Shown here one piece after another: positions 17,706 to 25,115 of a stretch of 27,283 nt of DNA. This stretch comes from JBFLVQ01 sp040758525. Its GTDB lineage: Bacteria; Acidobacteriota; Blastocatellia; Chloracidobacteriales; JADJPF01. Both the position numbers and the translations under genes were made by a program. Numbering within the stretch: the stretch's first letter is position 1; each line of letters starts with the position of its first letter. Under the pieces are notes generated by a model. The model was not told the DNA's origin. It worked only from the letters and a program-made list of their open reading frames with translations, and searched no databases. The stretch spans positions 1 to 27,283 of the forward strand of contig JBFLVQ010000044.1 of the NCBI GenBank assembly GCA_040758525.1, in the 5' to 3' direction.

Positions 17706-18821
17706 ATGATTGCTGTGAAACCACAATCATTATGTGATGTTGTAGAAATAAACGATTGGGTCTCATTTAATGCTTTAGAAAGAGAATGGAACGCGTTAGT
17801 AAACCGCACCGATGATGAACCTTTCTATCGACAAGAGTTTTTTCGCGCCTGGATAGAGAGTTTCTCATCAAAAGCAAAACTTAAGATCCTTACCCAAAGA
17901 ACACGAGAGGGAAGACTGACAGCAATATTGCCATTGGTAGAAGAGCGCGGAGCAATCTGTTGGATTCCTGCACGGCAATTGATATCGCCATCAAATGATT
18001 ATTCTAGCCGATTTGATCTTATTGCTGAGAATGCTGGGGAGGCGGGGCGAATATTCTTCTCATATTTGGCTACGCACAATAGTTGGGACGTGTTGCTCTT
18101 TCGCCACGTGCCTGACGAAGGAAAAGCTTGGCAACTCTATCGCGCCGCGCAGGCAGCCGGTTTTCCTACTGCATCTTGGGAGGCACAACAGAGTCCATAT
18201 ATTGCCTTGCCGGTAACATTTGATGAGTTATTTAATAGTTTGAGTTCAAAATTTAGAAATAATTTGCGTCGTTACCGCAAACGGTTTGAGAGTAAAGGTA
18301 GGGTAAGTACCGAACATTTAACGCAAGGCGAGGCTCTTCAACAAGTATTGGCAGAATGTTATGAAATAGAAATGCGCGGATGGAAAGGAAAGAATGGTAC
18401 GGCTCTTCTACATAACCAGCAGGTTTATGGGTTCTACCACGAGTTGGCCCAATACGCCTCCAGCAGAGGTTATCTCTCTCTCTACCTATTGAAATTAAAT
18501 GGCAGGATAGTAGCTTTTAGTTATGGTCTTATCTGTCGTAATAGTTATTATCTGATCCTCAATAGTTATGACGAATCTTTTAAAGACTGTGCGCCTGGCC
18601 ACCTCTTGTTGGAGGAGGTAGCAAAATATTGTATTTCTCAAGGATTGACTAGACTGGATTTTTTGGGCTGTGCACTTGAGTGGAAACTAGCTTGGAGTGC
18701 ACTAGTAAGAACTCATAGTTGGTTATTTATCTTTGGTAACAACTTCTTTGGTCAAGCCTTATATCAAACTAAATTTAAAATTATCCCGACTATTAAAAGA
18801 ATTATTGGCCACTGGCAATAA
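17706..18821 (+). CDS. GNAT-fold BcsL/CelD/FemAB-like acyltransferase, paralogue 2
   Basis: The 371-residue product is collinear with the minus-strand protein of 19-1146 and matches it at roughly half of all positions by eye, including EWNALV, EPFYRQEF, QSPYIALP, LSSKFRNNLRR, GWKGKNGTA, YLSLYLLKLNGRIVAF and WLFIF near the end. It is a soluble FemAB/BcsL-like GNAT of unknown substrate; acylation of an EPS amino sugar is the contextual guess. The ATG follows AGGAGGG at ideal spacing. The pair arose by duplication, since the third GNAT of the window (12783-13946) is much more distant. The DegT-type gene follows after 17 bases. Confidence 0.85.
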   Translation: MIAVKPQSLCDVVEINDWVSFNALEREWNALVNRTDDEPFYRQEFFRAWIESFSSKAKLKILTQRTREGRLTAILPLVEERGAICWIPARQLISPSNDYSSRFDLIAENAGEAGRIFFSYLATHNSWDVLLFRHVPDEGKAWQLYRAAQAAGFPTASWEAQQSPYIALPVTFDELFNSLSSKFRNNLRRYRKRFESKGRVSTEHLTQGEALQQVLAECYEIEMRGWKGKNGTALLHNQQVYGFYHELAQYASSRGYLSLYLLKLNGRIVAFSYGLICRNSYYLILNSYDESFKDCAPGHLLLEEVAKYCISQGLTRLDFLGCALEWKLAWSALVRTHSWLFIFGNNFFGQALYQTKFKIIPTIKRIIGHWQ

Positions 18822-18838
18822 GAAGAGTTGATCAGGTT

Positions 18839-19990
18839 ATGAATAGACATTTTCCATCGGACATCTTTATTCCTGCCTCTCCCACGATATCGCCGATGAT
18901 GCTGATTAAGCCTAGTAAATCGATCGGCTATCTACCTTTTTGTTCGCAGAAGGCTCACTATTTTTACTTTGCTCGCAATGCAATATGGCAGATGGTAAAA
19001 TTTCTCGGTCTAGATCGCGGTGAGGTTCTTGTTCCTGCCTATCATCATGGTGTTGAGATTGAAGCATTGATGGATGCTGGCGCAAAAGTGAAGTTCTATC
19101 GGATAGGTAGTAAATGGGAGGTAGATCTCAATGATGTCACTGCTAAAATTGGTCCTCAGACCACCGCTCTCTATTTAACACACTTCGCTGGTTTTCCTGG
19201 GCCAGTGCGTGAGATGAAAAGGCTGGCCGAGGAGCATAATATTCCTCTGATTGAAGACTGTGCGCTGTCGCTCTTATCCAAGGATGGTGACATACCGTTA
19301 GGAGTAACAGGTGATGTTGCCATTTTCTGTTTGTATAAGATGTTAGCACTGCCAAATGGTGGAGCGATGATTATCAATAATTCAACACAATACAATTTTC
19401 CTGAGCCTGCAAAGCCGCCAATTAGCTCCATTTTTAGTGTCGTCTCTGCATCCATACTTCGTAATCTTGCATTGCGTGGCGGCAGGATAGGGCAACAATT
19501 ACGTAGTATAGCATTAAAAATAGGGAAGTCTGTCTTGAGAAGATCGGAGATAGAGCCGGTGATGGTTGGGACAGAACACTTTAATCGCAAACACTTAAAC
19601 CTGGGTATTGGTTGGATTACTAAACAGATCGCTTTTGCCCAAGATATAGAAAGCATCATCAATAGTCGTCGATACAATTACCTTTATGCACTGGAAAATC
19701 TTCGTGATATTTCACCGCCATTATTTGAGAACCTGCCACAGGGCGTGGTGCCGCTCTGTTATCCATTGGTGGTAGATAATAACAGAACTATCATGCAGCG
19801 GCTGCTTGCTAGAGGAGTTGAAGCGGTAGATTTCTGGCGCGCATTTCATCCCGCTTGTAACCCGGCGGAATTTCCTGAAGTTGCCAAACTGCGTCTAACG
19901 ATTTTAGAGGTGCCCAATCATCAAGATATTACTGCTGAGATGATGGCCAGGATCGTAGCTATTATTCGAGAAGAGCTGATGAAACGGTAG
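18839..19990 (+). CDS. DegT/DnrJ/EryC1/StrS-family PLP-dependent protein
   Basis: The 383-residue protein has the type-I PLP fold of sugar aminotransferases: LVPAYHHGVEIEALMDAGA (near 64-82), a cofactor-binding Asp in IEDCA (D140) and a candidate Schiff-base lysine in CLYKMLALPNGG (K167). The usual GEGG after the lysine is replaced by PNGG, and the glutamine after the EDxA motif is missing, so it belongs to a divergent branch; a standard amino-sugar transaminase role is plausible but not shown. It could form a 3- or 4-amino sugar to be acylated by the neighbouring GNATs. The start is uncertain: only a weak AGG precedes the ATG at 18839, while Met20/Met21 lack any binding site. It is the last gene of the operon; no clear terminator lies before the convergent hydrolase gene 20 bases on. 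Confidence 0.8.
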   Translation: MNRHFPSDIFIPASPTISPMMLIKPSKSIGYLPFCSQKAHYFYFARNAIWQMVKFLGLDRGEVLVPAYHHGVEIEALMDAGAKVKFYRIGSKWEVDLNDVTAKIGPQTTALYLTHFAGFPGPVREMKRLAEEHNIPLIEDCALSLLSKDGDIPLGVTGDVAIFCLYKMLALPNGGAMIINNSTQYNFPEPAKPPISSIFSVVSASILRNLALRGGRIGQQLRSIALKIGKSVLRRSEIEPVMVGTEHFNRKHLNLGIGWITKQIAFAQDIESIINSRRYNYLYALENLRDISPPLFENLPQGVVPLCYPLVVDNNRTIMQRLLARGVEAVDFWRAFHPACNPAEFPEVAKLRLTILEVPNHQDITAEMMARIVAIIREELMKR

Positions 19991-20010
19991 CAAGCGGGAT
20001 TATTACCTCC

Positions 20011-20676
20011 TTACAGATATTTATGGAACCATTCTGTGGACAGACGTGCGATATTCTCAAGCCGGTTAGGTTCCTCAAATTGATGATTGATGCCGGGAAC
20101 AAATTTTGACTCTTTCACACACTCCATTTGTTGATAGGCTACTCTGGTAATGTTAATTATTGGCTTATCATATCCATCAACAATAAACAGAGTGGGAGCT
20201 TTAACCAGAGATACGAGATTACCAGCAAGATCTGGTCTACCGTCATGAGAAACAACTGCCCTGATACGATCGCCCACTTTGGCAGCAGCCATAAGAGCTG
20301 TGCCGCCACCGGCACTAGTCCCAAAATAGCCTATATGCAGACGGGATGTCTCTGTCAGCGTATTGATAAAGTTTGTTATATACACAAGCCTTTTTACTAA
20401 AAGCATAATATTGAAACGCAGAAAATTGGTTAGCAAATATTGCACTTCTTCCTCTTTTGTTAACAGATTAAAAGTTAATGTGCCAATTCCTGCTTCACGA
20501 ATAGATTTAGCAATAAACTGATTGTAGGGATTGTAGTAATTGCTGCTTTGCACAAAGATCACCATTCCGGTAGCACCATTAGGAATAAATAGTTCACCTT
20601 CAAGTTTTGCCTTATCACTTGGTAATAAGATCTGATGTGGTATCGAAATCGGTTTCAAAACCTGCAGCCTATTCAT
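20011..20676 (-). CDS. Alpha/beta hydrolase, dienelactone-hydrolase-like
   Basis: The 221-residue protein has an alpha/beta-hydrolase core with nucleophile elbow GTSAGG (S121), an acid near VDGYD (D167 or D170) and a histidine in GINHQFEE (H198), in the order expected for a catalytic triad. No signal peptide is present, so it is probably cytoplasmic; the substrate (an ester or lactone) is unknown. A binding site AGGAGTAGGGGG precedes the ATG. It converges on the EPS operon and diverges from the ankyrin unit; its own -24/-12 element at 20737-20752 suggests shared regulation with the EPS genes. Confidence 0.8.
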   Translation of the reverse strand: MNRLQVLKPISIPHQILLPSDKAKLEGELFIPNGATGMVIFVQSSNYYNPYNQFIAKSIREAGIGTLTFNLLTKEEEVQYLLTNFLRFNIMLLVKRLVYITNFINTLTETSRLHIGYFGTSAGGGTALMAAAKVGDRIRAVVSHDGRPDLAGNLVSLVKAPTLFIVDGYDKPIINITRVAYQQMECVKESKFVPGINHQFEEPNRLENIARLSTEWFHKYL

Positions 20677-20736
20677 TGTCCCCCTACTCCTCTTACCACT
20701 TCTATGCTACTACAATAAAGCTCTCTCTTTAAGTTT

Positions 20737-20752
20737 TGCAACAATCATTCCA
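20737..20752 (-). promoter_or_regulatory. Sigma-54 (-24/-12) promoter candidate for the hydrolase gene
   Basis: On the minus strand the element reads TGGAATGATTGTTGCA. TGG and TTGCA are intact, with GG-to-GC spacing of 10 bp, and the purine after the -24 block is present. Transcription would start near 20726, giving a leader of about 50 bases. It lies back to back with the plus-strand element at 20793, only 40 bp apart. Confidence 0.6.
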
Positions 20753-20792
20753 TCTAGTTAAGAGTATACTGCAGAGATCACAAAATACTTAC

Positions 20793-20808
20793 TGGTATAT
20801 GTATTGCA
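20793..20808 (+). promoter_or_regulatory. Sigma-54 (-24/-12) promoter candidate for the ankyrin/CapK/DUF362 unit
   Basis: TGGTATATGTATTGCA keeps the GG (20794-20795) and GC (20806-20807) pairs at the correct spacing and the full TTGCA. It deviates only at the two less strict positions of the -24 half. The start would fall near 20818, about 30 bases before the GTG at 20848, which leaves room for AAGGAG. Confidence 0.6.
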
Positions 20809-20812
20809 AGAG

Positions 20813-20827
20813 TTCTTACGATAAGAA
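20813..20827. promoter_or_regulatory. Short palindrome at the predicted transcription start
   Basis: TTCTTA (20813-20818) and TAAGAA (20822-20827) form a perfect 6-bp inverted repeat around CGA. It overlaps the predicted start site of the sigma-54 element at 20793. A repressor operator is possible, but an A/T-rich palindrome of this size can occur by chance. Confidence 0.25.
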
Positions 20828-20847
20828 TACAAAGGAGCTTAATAGTT

Positions 20848-21780
20848 GTGATTAATAGCAAGGTATTGAAAGCTTTTATTAATAGCGATATACAAACAAT
20901 ACAAGCTATTAATGAAGATTGTGAAGATATCAACGAACGGTTACCGGATGGCAAAACATTATTGATGCTTGCTGCTATTCATAATCGCGCTGATGTTGCC
21001 AACAATTTGTTAACGAGAGGTGCAGAAGTAAATGCTGAACAGAATAATGGTTGGACTCCATTGATGTGGGCAGCATATTTTGGTAACTCTGAATTAATCC
21101 ACATTCTCTTGAGCAGAGGTGCGAATATTGACACACAAGATCAAGATGGAATGAGTGCCCTAATGCATGCTGCGATTAGAGGCCAACAAGTTACTGTCAA
21201 TGAGTTAGTCACTTATGGTGCCGATATCAATACTCACAACCACTGTTACCAAACGGCGCTAATGCTAGCTGCCAGTCAAGGTTATCTGAATACTGTGAAG
21301 ATATTGCTTAGTAAAGGTGCTGCTATCGGAGCTAAAGATATCTATGGAGAAACCAGTTTGATGAAAGCAGCGGCAAAAGGATTTGATGCCCTCACCAGTG
21401 TTCTTATTGAACATGGTGCAAGTGCTGAAGATAGTGACTATAATGGTGAAACGGTATTGATGAAAGCTGCTGCTTGTAGCTCGCCCCCCATTGTCCGTCT
21501 GTTATTAAACCTGGGAGTTAATGTCAATGCCAGAGATAGTTCCGGCATGACCGCATTGATGAGAGCAGTAATAAAAGGTGATTTGGCTACAGTCCAGTTG
21601 CTGCTTGAACAAGGAGCCGACACGAATGCAAAAGTGGAGACTTCCTCCAATGGTGAGAAAGGCTGGACAGCCATAATGTATGCAGCATTTCATGGCTATA
21701 CAGATATTATTAACTTACTAATTGTGTTTGGGGCAGAGGTCAATATCAAGGCTATAGAATTGCTTATACACAGAAAGTAA
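20848..21780 (+). CDS. Ankyrin-repeat protein (about eight repeats)
   Basis: The 310-residue product is built almost wholly of 33-residue ankyrin repeats, recognisable from residue 32 onward by eight copies of the pattern G-T-LM-AA-G--LL--GA-(V/I)N. Examples are NGWTPLMWAAYFGN, SGMTALMRAVIKGD and GWTAIMYAAFHGY. The last repeat is followed by only a short IELLIHRK end. There is no signal peptide or membrane helix, so it should be a cytoplasmic protein-binding scaffold; the partner is unknown. Start is GTG with AAGGAG ten bases before. The gene heads a plus-strand unit with the CapK-like and DUF362 genes. A partner within the EPS machinery or a neighbouring enzyme is an inference from context only. 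Confidence 0.9.
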   Translation: MINSKVLKAFINSDIQTIQAINEDCEDINERLPDGKTLLMLAAIHNRADVANNLLTRGAEVNAEQNNGWTPLMWAAYFGNSELIHILLSRGANIDTQDQDGMSALMHAAIRGQQVTVNELVTYGADINTHNHCYQTALMLAASQGYLNTVKILLSKGAAIGAKDIYGETSLMKAAAKGFDALTSVLIEHGASAEDSDYNGETVLMKAAACSSPPIVRLLLNLGVNVNARDSSGMTALMRAVIKGDLATVQLLLEQGADTNAKVETSSNGEKGWTAIMYAAFHGYTDIINLLIVFGAEVNIKAIELLIHRK

Positions 21781-21802
21781 GAGTGCTAGACTGTGAATTT
21801 TT

Positions 21803-21812
21803 ACTGATCAGT
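21803..21812. promoter_or_regulatory. Ten-base palindrome in the ankyrin-CapK gap
   Basis: ACTGATCAGT is a perfect palindrome in the 85-base gap between the ankyrin and CapK-like genes. No promoter is visible beside it. It may be a protein site or chance. Confidence 0.2.
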
Positions 21813-21865
21813 GCGAAAAAATCAGGGATATTTTCCTATATTGATGAAGCCCAAGAGGTAACCAA

Positions 21866-23287
21866 GTGAAATTAGCCTATACAAACTTTTTAGAGAAAGG
21901 GGCGCGCTCATTCTCCTCGATAGCGGCAGCAATAAGGAGGGAGATCTATTTCAATTATTTAAGTCTGCGTGGTAGCTCAATACCGCGATACTACCAGCAA
22001 GCGCTCAAAGCAGACGCTCATGGTACTCCGATAAATTGCACACAACAATTGTTGATAAGACTGCTTAGCCATTGTCAAAGAGCCGTACCATACTATAGTC
22101 CTATCATCGATAAATTAGGGGATAGGTTTCAAGAGGATCCATTCCGTTATCTGTTACAATTTCCTATTCTGACCAAAGCGGTAATTCGCAAATACTTCGA
22201 TCAATTGAAATCGGCCGATCTTGCTACACGCAAATGGCACTTCAACACCTCAGGAGGATCGACTGGTGAACCGATCCTGTTGATTCAGGATCGGGAGTAT
22301 CTCGATCGTACAATCGCTATCTCCAGGCTCTATTCGAAGTGGGCAGGTTGCGATGTGGGTGATGCAGAGGTTTATATCTGGGGTTCGGAACAAGAGATCT
22401 TAGCAGGGCAAAAAGGATGGAAAGCTTATTTGATGGAGTGGCTTATTAATTCCAAATGCCTTAACGCATTCTGTATGACACCGGAGAAGATGCAGGCCTT
22501 CATCAATCTTCTCAATACTAAACCACCCAAGCTGATTGTTGCCTATGCACAAGCTATCTATGAGTTGGCGAGATTTGCGGAACGAGAACGCTTGCCAGTG
22601 CGCAAGCAGGGAGCGATACAGACTTCCGCTGGCACACTCTATCCGTTTATGCGCGAGAAGATCGAAGCAGTCTTCAAATGTAAGGTCTTCAATCGCTATG
22701 GCTCTCGAGAGGTAAGCCTGATTGCTGGCCAGTGTTGTGAATCTGCTGGATTGCATGTTCCTCCACAGGGCAATTACGTTGAAGTTGTTGATGAAGAAGG
22801 TAGGCCTCTTCCTCCTGGAGAGGATGGAAATATTCTTGTTACCTGCTTGACCAATTTCGCGATGCCACTGATACGCTATCAAATAGGTGATCGTGGCAAG
22901 CTTGCCACTCAAGCTTGCCATTGTGGCCGACAAGGTCAGATTCTGGAAAAAGTAATGGGTAGAAATGTCGATGCTTTTCAACGCAAAGATGGTACGCTGG
23001 TTGACGGGGAGTACTTCACACATCTGTTATATTTCAAGGATTGGATCTGGAAATTTCAGGTGATTCAAAAAGATCTCTCGTTGATTATCTATAAGATCAT
23101 CAAATCCGATCTAGACTACAAAGAGGCTGAATTGGTAGAGATTGCCGCAAAAACAAGACTGCTGATGGGTAGCGACTGTCGTGTTCTCTTTGAGTTTGTT
23201 AATCAATTACCACCCAGTCGATCAGGAAAATATCGCTACACGATCTCTGAAGTTAGCGGAGATATTAGCAAAGCAGTTTATGTTTAA
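21866..23287 (+). CDS. PaaK/CapK-like adenylate-forming enzyme
   Basis: The 473-residue protein belongs to the phenylacetate-CoA ligase/CapK branch of the adenylate-forming (ANL) superfamily. The phosphate-binding loop NTSGGSTGEP (127-136) is intact, followed by FNRYGSREV, PLIRYQIGDRG, a small cysteine pair in ACHCGRQGQ and a C-terminal GKYRYT (K455) in the position of the mobile-domain lysine. It should activate a carboxylic acid as an acyl-adenylate. CapK-like proteins recur in capsule and EPS loci, where their acceptor is generally unknown. Start is GTG with AGAGGT upstream. The DUF362 gene follows after 13 bases, indicating co-expression, and the GNATs of the main operon could in principle use an activated acyl group. 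Confidence 0.88.
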   Translation: MKLAYTNFLEKGARSFSSIAAAIRREIYFNYLSLRGSSIPRYYQQALKADAHGTPINCTQQLLIRLLSHCQRAVPYYSPIIDKLGDRFQEDPFRYLLQFPILTKAVIRKYFDQLKSADLATRKWHFNTSGGSTGEPILLIQDREYLDRTIAISRLYSKWAGCDVGDAEVYIWGSEQEILAGQKGWKAYLMEWLINSKCLNAFCMTPEKMQAFINLLNTKPPKLIVAYAQAIYELARFAERERLPVRKQGAIQTSAGTLYPFMREKIEAVFKCKVFNRYGSREVSLIAGQCCESAGLHVPPQGNYVEVVDEEGRPLPPGEDGNILVTCLTNFAMPLIRYQIGDRGKLATQACHCGRQGQILEKVMGRNVDAFQRKDGTLVDGEYFTHLLYFKDWIWKFQVIQKDLSLIIYKIIKSDLDYKEAELVEIAAKTRLLMGSDCRVLFEFVNQLPPSRSGKYRYTISEVSGDISKAVYV

Positions 23288-23300
23288 AGGAAGAGTTAAT

Positions 23301-24878
23301 ATGGAGAGTTTCCTTGATGATACCAGAGTAGCGCTTGTCAAAGAGTCACATCATTACTGTCGAACTCCTCCTTTTCACCCTTCAGAAAAACTACCAGAAT
23401 GGCCACATAGTTCTACATCGCATGAAGATAATCCTGTCTATCGTGCACTGCGACAACTTTTTTACAACCTAAAACTTGATATCGCACACTATGGCGATCA
23501 GGATTGGAATCCTTTGAGTGAGATAGTACAGCCAGGAGATGTTGTGGTGCTCAAACCCAATCTGGTAACACATTACAATCACGGCCCAGAACGGGATACT
23601 AGCAGCCTGGTAACACATGGTTCAGTGATCCGCGCGGTTCTTGACTATACTGCCAAAGCCCTCAAAGGGTACGGTAAAATAGTCATTGGTGACTGTCCAT
23701 TGCAGGGAACCGATTGGCAGAAATTATCTGAACTGGTTGGTCTTGAGCAGATCGAGAGTTATTTTCGTGTTGCCTTTCCCAAGATTGAGTTGGTGATTAA
23801 AGATTATAGGTTAGGTCGTGCGGTGCTACAGTCCGAGAGAGTGGTGGAGCGTATTGCCAGTGATAGATTAATAGATGAATACTTGGAGATCGATCTCAAA
23901 CAGGAGAGTTTATTAATGCCATTGATAGCTCAAGGCTGTAAGTTTGGTGTCTCACAATACTCGCGACGACGCATGTCTGTCGCACATACGCTCAAGACAA
24001 ATAAGTATCTTATGCCTAGAGATTTCGTCTATGCTGATGTAATGATCAATCTACCTAAAATGAAATCACATATTAAGGCAGGGATAACTTGTGCACTGAA
24101 GAATTTTGTTGGCATCAATGGTCATAAGGACTATCTACCACATTTCTGTTTTGGTAGCCCCAAGATGGGTGGCGATGAATATCCTGATGGCAATCTATTA
24201 TCGGATCTGATGTGGTACTGTTACCACTGTGACTGGGAGCTAGATCGTGGCAAGCTCAAAACTCTCTTTAACTTGTCGGGACGTGTATGTGAGAAATTCC
24301 TCAAACTATTTTGTGGACACAATAATACTGCGTTATTAGGTGCAGGTAGTTGGTATGGCAATGATACTATCTGGCGTACGATTATTGATATCAATAAAGC
24401 TTACTACTACTTTGATCGCAACAACAAGATAGTTACTAAACACCCTTCACGAGATGTAAAATATCTTGCGATTCTCGATGGATTAGTAGGAGGAGAGAAA
24501 GAAGGTCCCCTTTCGCCCTCCCCGATCAAGAGCGGTATAATGATGGCAGCACACAATCCACTCGCCCTGGATACGGTTGCAACTGCATTTATGGGTTTCG
24601 ACATTACCAAGATCAAACAGGTTTGGCAAGCTTTCTCACTCTCAACTCTACCATTGGCAAACTTCTATCCTGAAGATATCGTGATCTGTAGTGCACTTCC
24701 AACAAAATCAATAGTAGACATCTACCAACAAAAGGTCTATAGCTGCTTCGAACCACCGTATGGGTTTAAGAATAAAGTGGAATACAGACAGGAAAAGAGC
24801 AATAACCTTCCTTCAACTGCAACGTTGCCCTTTCTACAAAGATATGGTAAATTGCCTCTCAATAAGCAGCAATCTTAG
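23301..24878 (+). CDS. DUF362-family protein
   Basis: The 525-residue product matches the DUF362 pattern: VALVKES near the start, VVLKPNLVTHYN, GSVIRAVLDY, IGDCPLQG, the central block VMINLPKMKSHIKAGITCALKNFVGINGHKDY and the late block AHNPLALDTVATAFMGFD. No 2x[4Fe-4S] ferredoxin cysteine motif is present, so it is the ferredoxin-free form. No signal peptide or membrane helix is seen. The biochemical role of the family is not established to my knowledge. The frame is open from 23181, inside the CapK-like gene, but ATG at 23301 has AAAGGAAGAG and similarity begins there. Close linkage to the CapK-like gene suggests a joint modification step. Confidence 0.85.
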   Translation: MESFLDDTRVALVKESHHYCRTPPFHPSEKLPEWPHSSTSHEDNPVYRALRQLFYNLKLDIAHYGDQDWNPLSEIVQPGDVVVLKPNLVTHYNHGPERDTSSLVTHGSVIRAVLDYTAKALKGYGKIVIGDCPLQGTDWQKLSELVGLEQIESYFRVAFPKIELVIKDYRLGRAVLQSERVVERIASDRLIDEYLEIDLKQESLLMPLIAQGCKFGVSQYSRRRMSVAHTLKTNKYLMPRDFVYADVMINLPKMKSHIKAGITCALKNFVGINGHKDYLPHFCFGSPKMGGDEYPDGNLLSDLMWYCYHCDWELDRGKLKTLFNLSGRVCEKFLKLFCGHNNTALLGAGSWYGNDTIWRTIIDINKAYYYFDRNNKIVTKHPSRDVKYLAILDGLVGGEKEGPLSPSPIKSGIMMAAHNPLALDTVATAFMGFDITKIKQVWQAFSLSTLPLANFYPEDIVICSALPTKSIVDIYQQKVYSCFEPPYGFKNKVEYRQEKSNNLPSTATLPFLQRYGKLPLNKQQS

Positions 24879-24939
24879 TGATATCAGAAAAAATTTAACA
24901 CTTCGGTATATAATCACCATAAATACTCACGATTAACCT

Positions 24940-24955
24940 TGGCATTAACTTTGCT
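24940..24955 (+). promoter_or_regulatory. Sigma-54 (-24/-12) promoter candidate for the diguanylate cyclase gene
   Basis: TGGCATTAACTTTGCT has TGGCA, TTGCT and the exact 10-bp spacing between GG (24941-24942) and GC (24953-24954). Transcription would begin near 24966, leaving a leader of about 150 bases that contains the inverted repeat at 25001-25028. No competing sigma-70 promoter with good spacing was found: a TTGACA at 24981 lacks a -10 partner. Confidence 0.7.
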
Positions 24956-25000
24956 TGAGAAACTTACTATCTAGTGATGATTGACATAGAATCAGATCGA

Positions 25001-25028
25001 TTGCACAAATCGACCGATTTCTGTGCAA
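25001..25028. promoter_or_regulatory. Inverted repeat in the leader of the diguanylate cyclase gene
   Basis: TTGCACA plus AATCG (25001-25012) pairs with CGATT plus TGTGCAA (25015-25019 and 25022-25028), with a 2-base bulge and a 2-base centre. As DNA it is a long operator-like dyad; as RNA it would be a stable hairpin about 35 bases into the predicted leader. No U-run follows, so it is not a standard terminator for the DUF362 gene. Confidence 0.45.
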
Positions 25029-25115
25029 CCGAAATAGATTAAGTAAGAATACGTTACACTAGCGATACCAAGCACCGTTTAAAAATTATTCTACGTTTGC
25101 GATGAATGAATAGTT

